Assembly (NCBI GenBank): GCA_019637395.1
Contig: JAHBVR010000012.1
Coordinates: forward strand, 124,001 to 188,000
Reading direction: 5' to 3'
Source of the DNA: Vulcanimicrobiota bacterium
Lineage (GTDB): Bacteria; Vulcanimicrobiota; Xenobia; Xenobiales; JADMJV01
Length of the DNA stretch: 64,000 bases
Part shown: piece by piece, positions 1 through 8,646 of the stretch
Numbering within the stretch: the stretch's first letter is position 1
Layout: each line of letters starts with the position of its first letter
Notes under the pieces: model-generated
The model's input: only the letters and a program-made list of their open reading frames with translations
Told to the model about the DNA's origin: nothing
The model's database searches: none
Position numbers and translations under genes: made by a program

Positions 1-411
1 GGGCGCCAGGTCGGGGTGCAGGTAGTCGGCGCCCGAATCCATGATGGCGACCAGAGGGCCCTTTTGCTTGCTGCCGTGGGTCACCTCCCAGGCTGGGGGA
101 GCGTTGAGTTTGCGCAGTCCGTAAAGCTGCTCATCGAAGTCGTCGGGTTGGGCGAATTCATAAACCAGGTAGTTCGGCTCGGCGTAAGCGACCCGGGGGT
201 CTTTCTTGAGTTCGGCCAGGGCCTGATCGGTTTGTTCTACTTTCAAGCGCAGGATGGCCCCGTCCGAGCGGGGTCCCGGCAGATCATAACGGCGCAACAA
301 CCTGGCGCCGTGGTCATGGCACAACTCACCCAGGCGTACGCGGTCAGACTGAACGCGCACCAATACTTCGCCCTCGCGCCGCTGGGGAGCCGGCACCGGG
401 GAAGAAGACAT
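1..411 (-). CDS. Subtilisin-like S8 serine protease, N-terminal part (cut by window edge)
   Basis: The visible 137 codons read inward from the window edge. They start with a short polar N-terminus and an I9-like propeptide region ending in YAEPNYLVY. The start of the S8 catalytic domain follows, with the Asp motif VAIMDSGADYLHPDL. The His and Ser motifs lie beyond the edge. No Sec signal is visible. An in-frame ATG at 420 (MKIMSSS) is an alternative start. The family cleaves proteins, often after autoprocessing of the propeptide. A second S8 protease lies at 11311-12483. Confidence 0.8.
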   Translation of the reverse strand, partial: MSSSPVPAPQRREGEVLVRVQSDRVRLGELCHDHGARLLRRYDLPGPRSDGAILRLKVEQTDQALAELKKDPRVAYAEPNYLVYEFAQPDDFDEQLYGLRKLNAPPAWEVTHGSKQKGPLVAIMDSGADYLHPDLAP

Positions 412-541
412 GATCTTCATCCGGCTATTTTACAAAGCGACCCTTACAGGAAGTTCAAAAGGGGACTGCGCTCCTCCTCGTCAAATATTTACAACTCGAC
501 ACTTAAGCATACTCAGGCTGGTCTGCTACGCTGCAACCGTC

Positions 542-1225
542 ATGATCAATGTCAGCTCTTGTTTCTGGTTCAAACCGCCAGCGCCGCGCGGACAGCGCCC
601 CGAAATTCCCTCCCAGGATCTTCCCGTCGAGGAACGATTCGCTTACTACCAGGGCCTGATCGAGTCCAACCAGGGCGTCTTTGAGCCCGGCACGCCGGCC
701 TTGCTGGGTTTGCGCGGATTGGCTCCGGACAACCAGCGCCACGATTCGGCCCAGAATACGGGACCATATAATGATACCCTGGTGCTGCTCCACCGCCAGC
801 CCGACGGCACACCGCTACTCAAGGAATACCGGGGTTCCACCCATGCGGGTCAAAAAAGCTCCAGCCTTTCGCCCGGGGGCGTGGCCCAACTGCGTCCCGG
901 CAACTATAAGACCATCGACCACGGGGATCACAATAATATGCCCTCCTGGCATTTTGTGACACTGGCGGGCGAGGACAATGTGCCGGCCTGGCGCGACGTC
1001 AATAAAGACGGCTATATTTCCAGCCAAGAGAAGGCCAAGGCCGAGCGCGAGGGCTGCACCGCCACCGCCATCCTGCTCCACAACGGCGTCAATGAAGACC
1101 ACGGCCGCTCTATCGGCTGCCAGACGCTACCGCCTCGCTCCATGCAAGACTTCATCGATACTCTAGGAGAACACACTCCCTTCAAATACACGCTGGTCGA
1201 CGCCAACCAACCTACTCCTCAATGA
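542..1225 (+). CDS. L,D-transpeptidase-like / phage-type 'SxGCQT' protein with an EF-hand loop
   Basis: 227 aa, counted from the ATG at 542; the frame stays open to 410, but that part overlaps the upstream divergent gene. A canonical EF-hand calcium loop (DVNKDGYISSQE) sits near residue 150. It is followed by H-N-G and S-I-G-C-Q-T-L-P, a His/Cys arrangement like that of YkuD-type L,D-transpeptidases and small phage proteins with SxGCQTxP. A cell-wall or peptide-acting cysteine enzyme is inferred. No Sec signal or membrane segment is seen. The stop overlaps the next gene (ATGA), so the two are probably co-translated. Confidence 0.55.
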   Translation: MINVSSCFWFKPPAPRGQRPEIPSQDLPVEERFAYYQGLIESNQGVFEPGTPALLGLRGLAPDNQRHDSAQNTGPYNDTLVLLHRQPDGTPLLKEYRGSTHAGQKSSSLSPGGVAQLRPGNYKTIDHGDHNNMPSWHFVTLAGEDNVPAWRDVNKDGYISSQEKAKAEREGCTATAILLHNGVNEDHGRSIGCQTLPPRSMQDFIDTLGEHTPFKYTLVDANQPTPQ

Positions 1226-1791
1226 AGCAGTTGTGGATCCGCACCGATCGATTGGTGTTGCGCCCTTGGGAGGAAAGCGACGCCAACCGGCTGGTGCTCA
1301 TGACCCAGGATCAGCAGTTTCGGTCTCGTTGGGGCGTTTTTCGTGAACCCATGGACGCCGTCCGCGCCCTGGAATGGGTGCGCACCGTCCGCAAATCGGT
1401 GGAATCCGAACAACTGGGCTCCTGGGCGGTGGTGGAGAACGGCCAGGTGGTCGGCTGCGCCTCCCTCCTGCCACGCTGGCCCGATTTGGAAGATGAGCCG
1501 ATGATGGCCGTGGAATATCGCCTGCTGCATTCGGCCCAGGGCCGCGGCCTGGCTACCGAGGCGATTTTGGGACTGATCCATTTTGGCCAGGCTCAGCACG
1601 GTATCGAGGAATTCCACGCCTTTATCACACCCGAGAATACTCAGGCCAAGAACGTGGCCTTTAAAGTCGGTATGAAATACTGGCGAATGGGCCGGATCGA
1701 AGGCGTGGTGGTGGAAATTTATCGGACCCACGCCCATCCCGGCCAACCGGCCACGCGGCGCAATCAGGAACGACGCGAGGAAGTCGCTTAG
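1222..1791 (+). CDS. GNAT-family N-acetyltransferase (RimJ/RimL type)
   Basis: 189 aa. The N-terminus (IRTDRLVLRPWEESDA) is the hallmark of the RimJ/RimL branch. The centre carries the acetyl-CoA loop Q-G-R-G-L-A-T-E, followed by the N-x-x-A/S helix (NTQAKNVAFKVGM). The enzyme transfers acetyl from acetyl-CoA to an amine, in this branch often a protein N-terminus or small molecule; the substrate cannot be read from sequence. It overlaps the preceding gene by 4 nt (ATGA). Confidence 0.85.
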   Translation: MKQLWIRTDRLVLRPWEESDANRLVLMTQDQQFRSRWGVFREPMDAVRALEWVRTVRKSVESEQLGSWAVVENGQVVGCASLLPRWPDLEDEPMMAVEYRLLHSAQGRGLATEAILGLIHFGQAQHGIEEFHAFITPENTQAKNVAFKVGMKYWRMGRIEGVVVEIYRTHAHPGQPATRRNQERREEVA

Positions 1792-1887
1792 CCCGATATC
1801 TGAGAAAAAGCTGGCGGGCTTCCAACCGGGCGGAGAAACTCCAACGCCTTCAGAGCATGACGAATGATTGGCCTGAGGTCGTGACTG

Positions 1888-2853
1888 TTATAGGGAATGT
1901 CCCTCCTTCTGTAAGGCCAGAAACGCCTCTCGTCGGTTGGGCGACAGAGCCCCCAGCAGAATGTCGCGGGTCGCAAAATCTCCGCTGGGAACAGCCAGGT
2001 CATCGGCAATCTTCCAATCCTCGGCCATGTCCAATCCAGCGGCCCGCAAAAAATCCGGGCTGCCCTTGGCCAGTTGCTCATTGGTGATGTTGATCCCGAC
2101 GCCGCGCATCTCATCGCCCAGGCCGGCGATGTAGCGGGCGGACTGCTCGGCGTCCACGGTGTAATTGCCGGTCTGATCGGCGAAGCGCAAAATCAACCCA
2201 TCTTCCATGGTCTGCTGACGGCGCTCTTCGGGCACCGCCGCCAGCAGGTTCTGATAGAGCATGATCGGACTCTGGCCATCGTAACGGGTAGACAGGTTCT
2301 TGGGCTTCTCGTCAAAGGGAAAATCAGTGCGGGCGATTAGCGCCTTGGCCTCGGCAAAATCCGCGCTGTTCCAGCCGAAACGGCCACCCAGGGCCTCCTG
2401 ATTACGGTCCATCCATTCCAGCGTCACCGGGGCCCGGGCCGGAGAGACGGCGCTACTCTGGCCGATGCGTTCATCCACGTCGTGCAGCAGGGCCACCTGC
2501 TGTAGAAACTCGGCGCGCTCCGGGCTACGCCCCAAATTCCCAGCGACCTCCGCCACCGTGTTGGCCACATGAACCGGATGCTCCTGATCGTGGTAGTGGC
2601 CCGGATTGAGCCTGGCCCACTCCCCCACCGTGAAGTAGCGCAGCACCAGAGCCGGCAAGCTCCCGTTGGCGGTGGCCGCCGATTGCGCCGCCGCTTCCCC
2701 CGAGCGGGCCAGCCGGGCTGCGCCGCCCACTTCCAGCGGCTGCCCATTCAAAGAGACCAGGTCGAGACATTCCGGCTCAACCGCCGGGACAGAAGGGCGG
2801 GAAGCTGTTGGGGGATGACAAACGGGGCTCTTGAACAGAGGTTGAATAGTCAT
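1888..2853 (-). CDS. HD-domain phosphohydrolase-like protein
   Basis: 321 aa. An HD-superfamily core is visible: H in YHDQEHPVHVANT near residue 110 and the HD pair in ALLHDVDERIG near residue 145. Metal-dependent phosphohydrolase activity is typical of the fold, but the substrate is unknown. The first 60 residues are polar and Pro/Ser-rich (MTIQPLFKSPVC...) with no Sec signal, like several other proteins in this window. A GTTAAC box lies 56 bp upstream of the start (2909-2914). The 96-nt gap to the convergent acetyltransferase holds nothing I recognise. Confidence 0.7.
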   Translation of the reverse strand: MTIQPLFKSPVCHPPTASRPSVPAVEPECLDLVSLNGQPLEVGGAARLARSGEAAAQSAATANGSLPALVLRYFTVGEWARLNPGHYHDQEHPVHVANTVAEVAGNLGRSPERAEFLQQVALLHDVDERIGQSSAVSPARAPVTLEWMDRNQEALGGRFGWNSADFAEAKALIARTDFPFDEKPKNLSTRYDGQSPIMLYQNLLAAVPEERRQQTMEDGLILRFADQTGNYTVDAEQSARYIAGLGDEMRGVGINITNEQLAKGSPDFLRAAGLDMAEDWKIADDLAVPSGDFATRDILLGALSPNRREAFLALQKEGHSL

Positions 2854-2989
2854 AGCTCAAGGATAGCGATGGGACCACCCCAGCCATGTGGTCGGGCTCA
2901 CAAGAACCGTTAACCTTTCCGGCGCAATTTGTAAACGTTTTTGTTCAGGGGAGCGGTGAGGGGCGACGCGAAGAAGTCAACCGCGTGGT

Positions 2990-3496
2990 TTAGCGCTTTG
3001 CCCAGGTGCGAATGAACTCGATCTGGGCGTCGGTCTGCGGAGAGCGGGGAAAGCGCCTGACTTTTTCCATCGTCTGCCAGCGCCGGGCGATGTGTTCGAG
3101 AGCCTGGTCGGCGGTCATTCCTTGCTCGACCAGGTGACAGCCGATCACGGTGCCGGTACGGCCGATACCGCCCCAGCAGTGCACGTAGACTGTGTGACCC
3201 GAATCGAGCCGTTGCTGGAGGTGGTCGAGGATTTCCCGCATGCTCTCGCGGCTGGGCACGTCCATGTCGCGGATGGTCATGCGGCGGTGTTCAAAGGGCC
3301 TGCCTATCTGCATGGTTTCGTAAGGATGCAGACCGTCGGCCGGATCGGTGAGATCGAGGAAATCGGTGATGCCGGCGTCGAGAATGCCCTGCAGCTTCTT
3401 ATGTCCGACTTCCAGGTCGCGCACGATGGGATATTCGCCAGCCATCAGGTGAGGAGTCACCCAGTAGCAATTCTGGTGGGGCCGGTCGAAACTCAC
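2990..3496 (-). CDS. Dual-specificity / tyrosine phosphatase family protein
   Basis: 168 aa. The phosphatase loop CX5R is intact (HCWGGIGRTG near residue 107), with a general-acid Asp candidate in the RDMDVPS segment before it. The size matches single-domain bacterial DSP/PTP proteins that dephosphorylate Tyr/Ser/Thr or phosphoinositides. It has no signal peptide and is probably cytosolic. Its start overlaps the stop of the upstream gene (ATGA, 3493-3496), so the two are translationally coupled. Confidence 0.85.
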   Translation of the reverse strand: MSFDRPHQNCYWVTPHLMAGEYPIVRDLEVGHKKLQGILDAGITDFLDLTDPADGLHPYETMQIGRPFEHRRMTIRDMDVPSRESMREILDHLQQRLDSGHTVYVHCWGGIGRTGTVIGCHLVEQGMTADQALEHIARRWQTMEKVRRFPRSPQTDAQIEFIRTWAKR

Positions 3497-4362
3497 TGGA
3501 ACTGAACGCGCATCTTCAGTTTGGGAGAGACTTCGAAACTCTTGTCCTGGCTACCGTGGAAGTCCGGGCCGACGATAGCGCTGACTACGGCGGGACGGCC
3601 GAAAACCTTCATCGGATAGTCGCGCCGCACGCCAACCAGAAACGAGTAACGAAATTGGGTGGAGGGCTGCTCGGCGTGACTGCCGGCCACGCGCTGGCCG
3701 ATACTCTGGCGGCCTTCCAGATGCCAGCTCAAGGACTGCTCGCGCCACTTGAAGTCGCCGCCTTTGACTTCCTGATAAGCCTGGAGACCGACGTTGGTGG
3801 TGTTGTGGATCAGATCCTGATAGGCGCCGCCGCTGACTTCGAACCTGGCGTGCAGTCCGGGTTTGAGATTGCCTTCCCAGCGGCGGAAACCCTCCAAATG
3901 GAGGCTGCCATTGACATCGCCAAAGGTGTTGATATCGCCGTGGACGCGGCCGCGCAGGCCCTGGGTCCGGGTCCAGCCGTCGTTCAGAGGTAGAGTCTTG
4001 GAGAGCTCAGCGTCGAAAAATTCACCTTTGACCCGCAGTCCGGGCTTCCTACCCGAGAGACGAGGGCTGACATCGATGTCGGCGGGGCGGAAATGCAGAG
4101 TGTAATCACCGACCTGAGTGGAAGACTTGGTGAAGACATCGGCCAGCTCCGGGTTGACCCTGGCCACGGTCTTGCCCACGTTGGCCGCCTGGGCCACCTG
4201 CGGCGCCATGCTGATCCCCGTCAAAACGGCCAGGCCAGCGGCTCCCATCAAACCCTTGGAAACCTCGCTGCACTGCCGTTCCACCGCTCCGGCACCAGCG
4301 CCGAGCGGGCGGTGAGGTCCGGCGAAGGCGGGCCCGGTATGCAGAGGCGAAAGGTTTCTCAT
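3493..4362 (-). CDS. Exported beta-rich protein of unknown function
   Basis: 289 aa, not assignable to a family. A hydrophobic stretch at about residues 36-60 ending in AQA looks like a signal peptide displaced inward, so the true start may be internal. The rest alternates short hydrophobic and charged strands (for example SLHLEGFRRWEGNLKPGLHARFEV), as in beta-sandwich or beta-barrel proteins. It lies between a dienelactone hydrolase and the phosphatase gene it overlaps. Confidence 0.6.
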   Translation of the reverse strand: MRNLSPLHTGPAFAGPHRPLGAGAGAVERQCSEVSKGLMGAAGLAVLTGISMAPQVAQAANVGKTVARVNPELADVFTKSSTQVGDYTLHFRPADIDVSPRLSGRKPGLRVKGEFFDAELSKTLPLNDGWTRTQGLRGRVHGDINTFGDVNGSLHLEGFRRWEGNLKPGLHARFEVSGGAYQDLIHNTTNVGLQAYQEVKGGDFKWREQSLSWHLEGRQSIGQRVAGSHAEQPSTQFRYSFLVGVRRDYPMKVFGRPAVVSAIVGPDFHGSQDKSFEVSPKLKMRVQFQ

Positions 4363-4422
4363 AGGTCCATGTTAGCCCCTCGGGCTGAAAAAATACTGCC
4401 CTGCGCGGGCGCGGGTGGCTCG

Positions 4423-5205
4423 CTACTTGCCTTTGAGCAAGTCCAGCATGCGCTTCCAGCCGTCCTTGCAGGCCTGGGCATTGGCCTCGGAAGCGTCGGG
4501 GGCGGCGCCGGCGCGCATGAAGCCGTGGCCCGCCCCCGTGTAAATCCTGGGTTCAAAGGTCTTGCCGGCGGCCTGCATGGTTTTTTTGGTGGTTTCCAGC
4601 GTCTGGTTGATGCGCGCGTCGTTCTCGGCATAGAAGCCGTAAATCGGGCAGGCGGCCTTCTCGGGGTGCTCCGGCGGGGAGCCGTAGAAGACGAGGGCGC
4701 GCTGCAGGCCTGGTTCCGTGGTGGCGAAGCGAAAACTCTGGGCTCCGCCCCAACAAAATCCCGCCACCGACTGCTCTGAGGAAGCGGCCGGCAAAGTCTT
4801 CACATAGCCGGCGGCGGCGTGAAGATCGGCGGTGACTTGCTCGGGTTGGAGAGTGCCGACCCCTTTGCGGGCCGCGTCGTCCCCGCCGAACTCGGCCGTG
4901 CCGCCGCCTTTGGGGCCCATTTCCGACAACAGGTCAGGGGCGATGACTACGTAGCCGTGGGCGGCCAGTTCATCGGCCACCAGGCGCACCCAGTCGGTCA
5001 AACCGAAGATTTCGTGGATAAGCACGATCGAGGGTGCCTTCCCTTTGACTTCGGGATAGGCCACGAAACATTCGACCGTGCGGGCGCCGGCCTTGACTTT
5101 GACCCATTCCAGATGGCGGGGCGACTTCTCCAGGCGCGCCCTGGCCCATTCTTGAGCCAGCCCGTGAGTGCACAACAAAATCAGCAGCAGCAGAATCTTT
5201 CGCAT
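4423..5205 (-). CDS. Exported dienelactone hydrolase family protein
   Basis: 260 aa with a clear signal peptide (MRKILLLLILLCTHGLAQ). The DLH alpha/beta-hydrolase fold shows the nucleophile motif GFCWGG (Cys), the Glu of IHEIFGL, the Asp of ENDARI and the His of GAGHGF. These give the Cys-His-Asp triad typical of carboxymethylenebutenolidase-like enzymes. An ester or lactone substrate is likely; the periplasmic location makes classical chloroaromatic degradation unlikely. It lies 13 nt downstream of the lipase-like gene on the same strand. Confidence 0.85.
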   Translation of the reverse strand: MRKILLLLILLCTHGLAQEWARARLEKSPRHLEWVKVKAGARTVECFVAYPEVKGKAPSIVLIHEIFGLTDWVRLVADELAAHGYVVIAPDLLSEMGPKGGGTAEFGGDDAARKGVGTLQPEQVTADLHAAAGYVKTLPAASSEQSVAGFCWGGAQSFRFATTEPGLQRALVFYGSPPEHPEKAACPIYGFYAENDARINQTLETTKKTMQAAGKTFEPRIYTGAGHGFMRAGAAPDASEANAQACKDGWKRMLDLLKGK

Positions 5206-5218
5206 GCAGATTCCCTTT

Positions 5219-6235
5219 TCAGGGAAGCGGGAATTTCCCCCCGGGACCGCCGTTCAGAAATTTTTGGATACGCTGCGAGCCGTCCACCACATTGCGGTCA
5301 AAGATGTAGTCGGGCGAATGGAAATGGTAAACCACTGGAATATCTTTGCCCTTGATCATATCGTAGAGATAACGGGCGGCGTCAACGGCGAATCCCACCG
5401 CCGAGCCGAGGCTGAGCGGGCCCAGGTAGTGGCGAAAAATACTGTAGACCGGGTCCTGTTCGCTGCCGGTATAGAAAAGGTTCTCAGCCTTGACACCGGC
5501 CTTGGTGAAGTCCTTGTGAGCGGCGGCTGAAGCCATGGAAAGCACGCGCACATGGTCGCCGATCTCTTGCTTCATCCCCTCGCGAGCCAGCAGAGTCAGG
5601 GCGGCAGCCGTTTCGGCCCCGCCGCCGCTATGCGTGATAAGCTGCACTTTGCGCCCGGCCAGCAACGATTGCCTGACCTCATCGTGAACCGACTTGATAG
5701 CCGGGTCGATTTTGTAAATCTGCTTGCTGGCCCATTCCAACGGGATCACGCGATTTTGTACCAGCTTCAGCATGAACAGAGCCTTGCCAATGCGCACTCC
5801 ATCGTGCAGGCCTGATTTGCCGGCGCCTTCGTGGATACCGATGACGCTCTGGCCGACATTGGCTCCCGTGCCGGCCTGGCCGTGAAAGAAACTGCGAATC
5901 TGGCGGTGCTGCTCGCTGATCTCCTGATGGATGCCGTCCACATAGATGACCACGCGGCCGTCGGCGTTCACGGCCGAGTCGGGGATATCGGCCGGCAGCT
6001 CGGGTTTGGTCTGGCCCGACAGCTTGAGAACGTTAATCTCACCATTCTGCCTCTGCTCGTAGACGATGCCCTTATGGTCAATCGGCTCTTCCTCGGTGCT
6101 CTCGCGCGCCTGAATATAGTCGGCGCTGAGGGCGATGTCCTCGGGCAGGTCCGGCTTGACCGGCGGTGGAGCTTTCGGCCTGGAGAAAAGCTGGGGAGCG
6201 GGAGCCTGTAATTTCACCCCCATAGCATGAAGCAT
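5219..6235 (-). CDS. Lipase-like alpha/beta-hydrolase with a leader but no Sec signal
   Basis: About 338 aa; starts at 6235 (MLHAMGVK) and 6223 (MGVKLQ) are both possible. The longer open frame to 7057 is rejected because it is antisense to the DUF1152 gene. The serine-nucleophile elbow reads L-I-T-H-S-G-G-G-A near residue 210, a variant of the lipase GxSxG; a later HFH segment may supply the His. It resembles DUF676/lipase-like esterases. The first 50 residues are polar and Pro-rich (KLQAPAPQLFSRPKAPPP). It heads the minus-strand run that continues into the dienelactone hydrolase. Confidence 0.65.
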   Translation of the reverse strand: MLHAMGVKLQAPAPQLFSRPKAPPPVKPDLPEDIALSADYIQARESTEEEPIDHKGIVYEQRQNGEINVLKLSGQTKPELPADIPDSAVNADGRVVIYVDGIHQEISEQHRQIRSFFHGQAGTGANVGQSVIGIHEGAGKSGLHDGVRIGKALFMLKLVQNRVIPLEWASKQIYKIDPAIKSVHDEVRQSLLAGRKVQLITHSGGGAETAAALTLLAREGMKQEIGDHVRVLSMASAAAHKDFTKAGVKAENLFYTGSEQDPVYSIFRHYLGPLSLGSAVGFAVDAARYLYDMIKGKDIPVVYHFHSPDYIFDRNVVDGSQRIQKFLNGGPGGKFPLP

Positions 6236-6310
6236 CGGCCCGGCCGGCGTCAGGCATGATTTGTAACAACTTGGGAAGGCTCCACGCCTTGGAAACAGGA
6301 AGTCCAGTCG

Positions 6311-7261
6311 ATGTCCCTGGCCCAGCTCCCCTTTGTGGAAGCCCTCCAGCCTTGCCAGCGCATTCTCATCGCCGGTGCCGGCGGCGGTTTTGACGTGGTG
6401 GCGGGACTGCCGCTCTACGAATATCTGATGGCCCAGGGCAAACAGGTATGGCTGGCCAGTCTGTCTTTTTCCGAGCTGACCAGGGCCCGGGGGCGCAAAC
6501 TGGGAGCCTACATCGTGGAAGTCGACGCCGACTCGGGCGGAGACGACGATTATTTCCCCGAGCGTTACCTCAGTGAATGGCTGGGAGTGGGCGGAGAATA
6601 TGTTCCTGTCTACTCCTACAAAGCGGTCGGGCCGATGGTCATGCTGGAAATCTACCAGCAACTGGCCAAAGAGTTCGAGTTGGACACCCTGATCCTGGTC
6701 GATGGCGGCACCGACATCTTGATGCGCGGCGACGAGCCGGCCCTGGGCACTCCCATGGAGGATATGTGCAGTCTGGCCGCCGCCGATATGCTGGAAGTGC
6801 CCCATAAATTCGTGGTCTGTCTGGGTTTCGGCGTGGACGTCTTTCACGAGGTCTGTCATCACTATGTGCTCGAGGCCATCGCCGACCTGACCCGTCACGG
6901 GGAATATCTCGGGGCCTTCTCGTTGACGGCCGATATGCCCGAGTTTCAAGCTCTGGTGGAGGCCGTCGACTACATCTGCAGGCGCACTCCCGGCAAGGAG
7001 TCCATCGTCATGACCTCGGTGGTGGCGGCCGGACGCGGCTGCTTTGGCGACTTTCACCCTACCGAACGCACCAGGGACAACAAGTTATTCCTCAATCCGC
7101 TGATGTCGATGTATTTTTGTTTTCAACTGAGCGGACTGGCGCGGCGCTGCTTGTACCTGGATTATCTGAAAGACAAATATGGTCGCTGGGAAGTACACCG
7201 GGGCATCTGCAATTTTCTCAGCACAATTACTCCTAGAGAATGGAAGCGTTTACCGTTGTGA
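6311..7261 (+). CDS. DUF1152 family protein
   Basis: 316 aa. It matches the DUF1152 pattern: a glycine-rich nucleotide-like loop near the N-terminus (ILIAGAGGGFDVVAGLPLY), a central VDGGTDILMRGDE segment and a C-terminal LDYLKDKYGR region. The function of the family is unknown; the Rossmann-like N-terminus suggests nucleotide binding. Its TGA shares one base with the ATG of the sirtuin-like gene, so both are translated as a pair. Confidence 0.75.
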   Translation: MSLAQLPFVEALQPCQRILIAGAGGGFDVVAGLPLYEYLMAQGKQVWLASLSFSELTRARGRKLGAYIVEVDADSGGDDDYFPERYLSEWLGVGGEYVPVYSYKAVGPMVMLEIYQQLAKEFELDTLILVDGGTDILMRGDEPALGTPMEDMCSLAAADMLEVPHKFVVCLGFGVDVFHEVCHHYVLEAIADLTRHGEYLGAFSLTADMPEFQALVEAVDYICRRTPGKESIVMTSVVAAGRGCFGDFHPTERTRDNKLFLNPLMSMYFCFQLSGLARRCLYLDYLKDKYGRWEVHRGICNFLSTITPREWKRLPL

Positions 7262-8646
7262 TGGAGAAGGCCCCGCCCATGTCGGCCCCCCAACTTGAAT
7301 TCTACTCCTCGATCGTGGTCCTCACCGGTTCCGGCCTGTCCGCCCGCTCAGGCGTGCCCGTCGACCCGGACCTGGGCCAAGACGGCGATTGGTCTTCGCT
7401 TTACCCCGTTCACATGTTGGCTTTGCAGGCCCAGCCGAACGACTGCCACCTGGCCCTGGCCGAATGGGAAAAACGCGTGCTCGAACGGCGCGGCCAGTTC
7501 ACCCTGCTCACTCACAACACCGACGGCCTGCATCAGCGCGCCGGTAGCCAAAACGTGGTGGAATTGAATGGCTCCATGCACCGCCTGCGCTGCGCGGAGT
7601 GCGATTGGAACGAAGACCGCTTCTGGGAACTCCCGCTACCCGGATGCCCCCATTGCGGCGGCCAGACCCGCCCCGACGTGGCCGGGTTCGGCCGGGCCGC
7701 TCCCAGTCAGGCCGAATGGTCGGCCCAGCGAGCCCTGCGCCGCTGCGATCTTTTTCTGGCCCTGGCCGTCAGCGAGAATACTCCGCGCGTCAGCGATTTT
7801 GCCCATCTGGCGCACTTTGCCAAAGCCCGCAACGTGCTGGTCAGCCTGGACCATACCCCCCTGCTGGCCGAGGAATTCGACGAGGTCCACGATGCCTCGG
7901 CGGAAGATTTCGTGGAGGAAATCTGGAAGAGCGCTCAAGCCCTTAAACAGCCCAACCGACTGATGCCCCTCAGTCCTCCCGATAGCCCCAACGCACCCCA
8001 GGAAATCGCCGATCTGAAGCCGTTGCAGAAATCCTTCACTTCCGGCTACCTGGCCATCTACGATATCGCCGACTTCAAGACACGTAACCATCTGCTGGGG
8101 CACGCCCAGGGCGATCAGGATCTGGAAGAATTTTCCCAGGTGGCCGCGGCCGTGGGGGTGCAGGCCTGCATGCGCTATTCTCAAGACCAGTTCGTGGTCC
8201 TCAGCCCCCGGCTGGAAACTCTGGAGGCGCTCCAGGTGACTTATGCCAAAGAACAGGAAGTGCGTTCGGGTTATCGGGCCCTGGCCTGCCGCGCCGGCCA
8301 TCTGCGCAGCCAGGTCATCACTCACAATCTGCGCCTGCGCCGAGGGGTGCGCGTTGCCTATGTGATGGTCTTCCGGGGTCAGGCGCTGGATGACGCCGCC
8401 GCCCAGGTGGCCGAGCGCATCAAACTGGCTCCCATCGACCAGCTGGTGCCCCTGAACGAGATCCAGGAATCCCCCTACCGGCCCTTCTCCGCCTTGATCG
8501 GCGAGTTCTCGGTGCTGCAGTGCCCTTTCTGCGAAGGCACCGAATTCGAATGGAACTCCGAAGACGTGGCCCACTTCGGACGCGAGGGCAAGTGCCGCCA
8601 CTGCGGTAGCGACGTGGAATTCGAGAACTTCACGGAAAGCGCGTGA
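7261..8646 (+). CDS. Sirtuin-like protein fused to a degenerate GGDEF domain and zinc ribbon
   Basis: 461 aa, started at the ATG in the TGATG overlap with the DUF1152 gene; an ATG at 7279 is also possible. Residues 20-170 follow the Sir2 order: GSGLSARSGVP, THNTDGLH, ELNGSMH and a CxxC...CxxC zinc knuckle. The catalytic His of the E-L-H-G motif is Asn103 here, and the FGE and GTS motifs are not recognisable. From about residue 258 a GGDEF-like domain follows (DIADFKTRN, GHAQGD) with SQDQF (307-311) in place of GGDEF. A final CPFC...CRHC ribbon ends the protein. Neither deacetylase nor cyclase activity is expected; NAD or nucleotide sensing is an inference. Confidence 0.75.
   Translation: MEKAPPMSAPQLEFYSSIVVLTGSGLSARSGVPVDPDLGQDGDWSSLYPVHMLALQAQPNDCHLALAEWEKRVLERRGQFTLLTHNTDGLHQRAGSQNVVELNGSMHRLRCAECDWNEDRFWELPLPGCPHCGGQTRPDVAGFGRAAPSQAEWSAQRALRRCDLFLALAVSENTPRVSDFAHLAHFAKARNVLVSLDHTPLLAEEFDEVHDASAEDFVEEIWKSAQALKQPNRLMPLSPPDSPNAPQEIADLKPLQKSFTSGYLAIYDIADFKTRNHLLGHAQGDQDLEEFSQVAAAVGVQACMRYSQDQFVVLSPRLETLEALQVTYAKEQEVRSGYRALACRAGHLRSQVITHNLRLRRGVRVAYVMVFRGQALDDAAAQVAERIKLAPIDQLVPLNEIQESPYRPFSALIGEFSVLQCPFCEGTEFEWNSEDVAHFGREGKCRHCGSDVEFENFTESA

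Noticed and set aside
6236-7057. N-terminal extension of the minus-strand lipase frame
   Set aside because: It is antisense to the DUF1152 gene, which has clear family motifs; the real lipase start is at 6235 or 6223.
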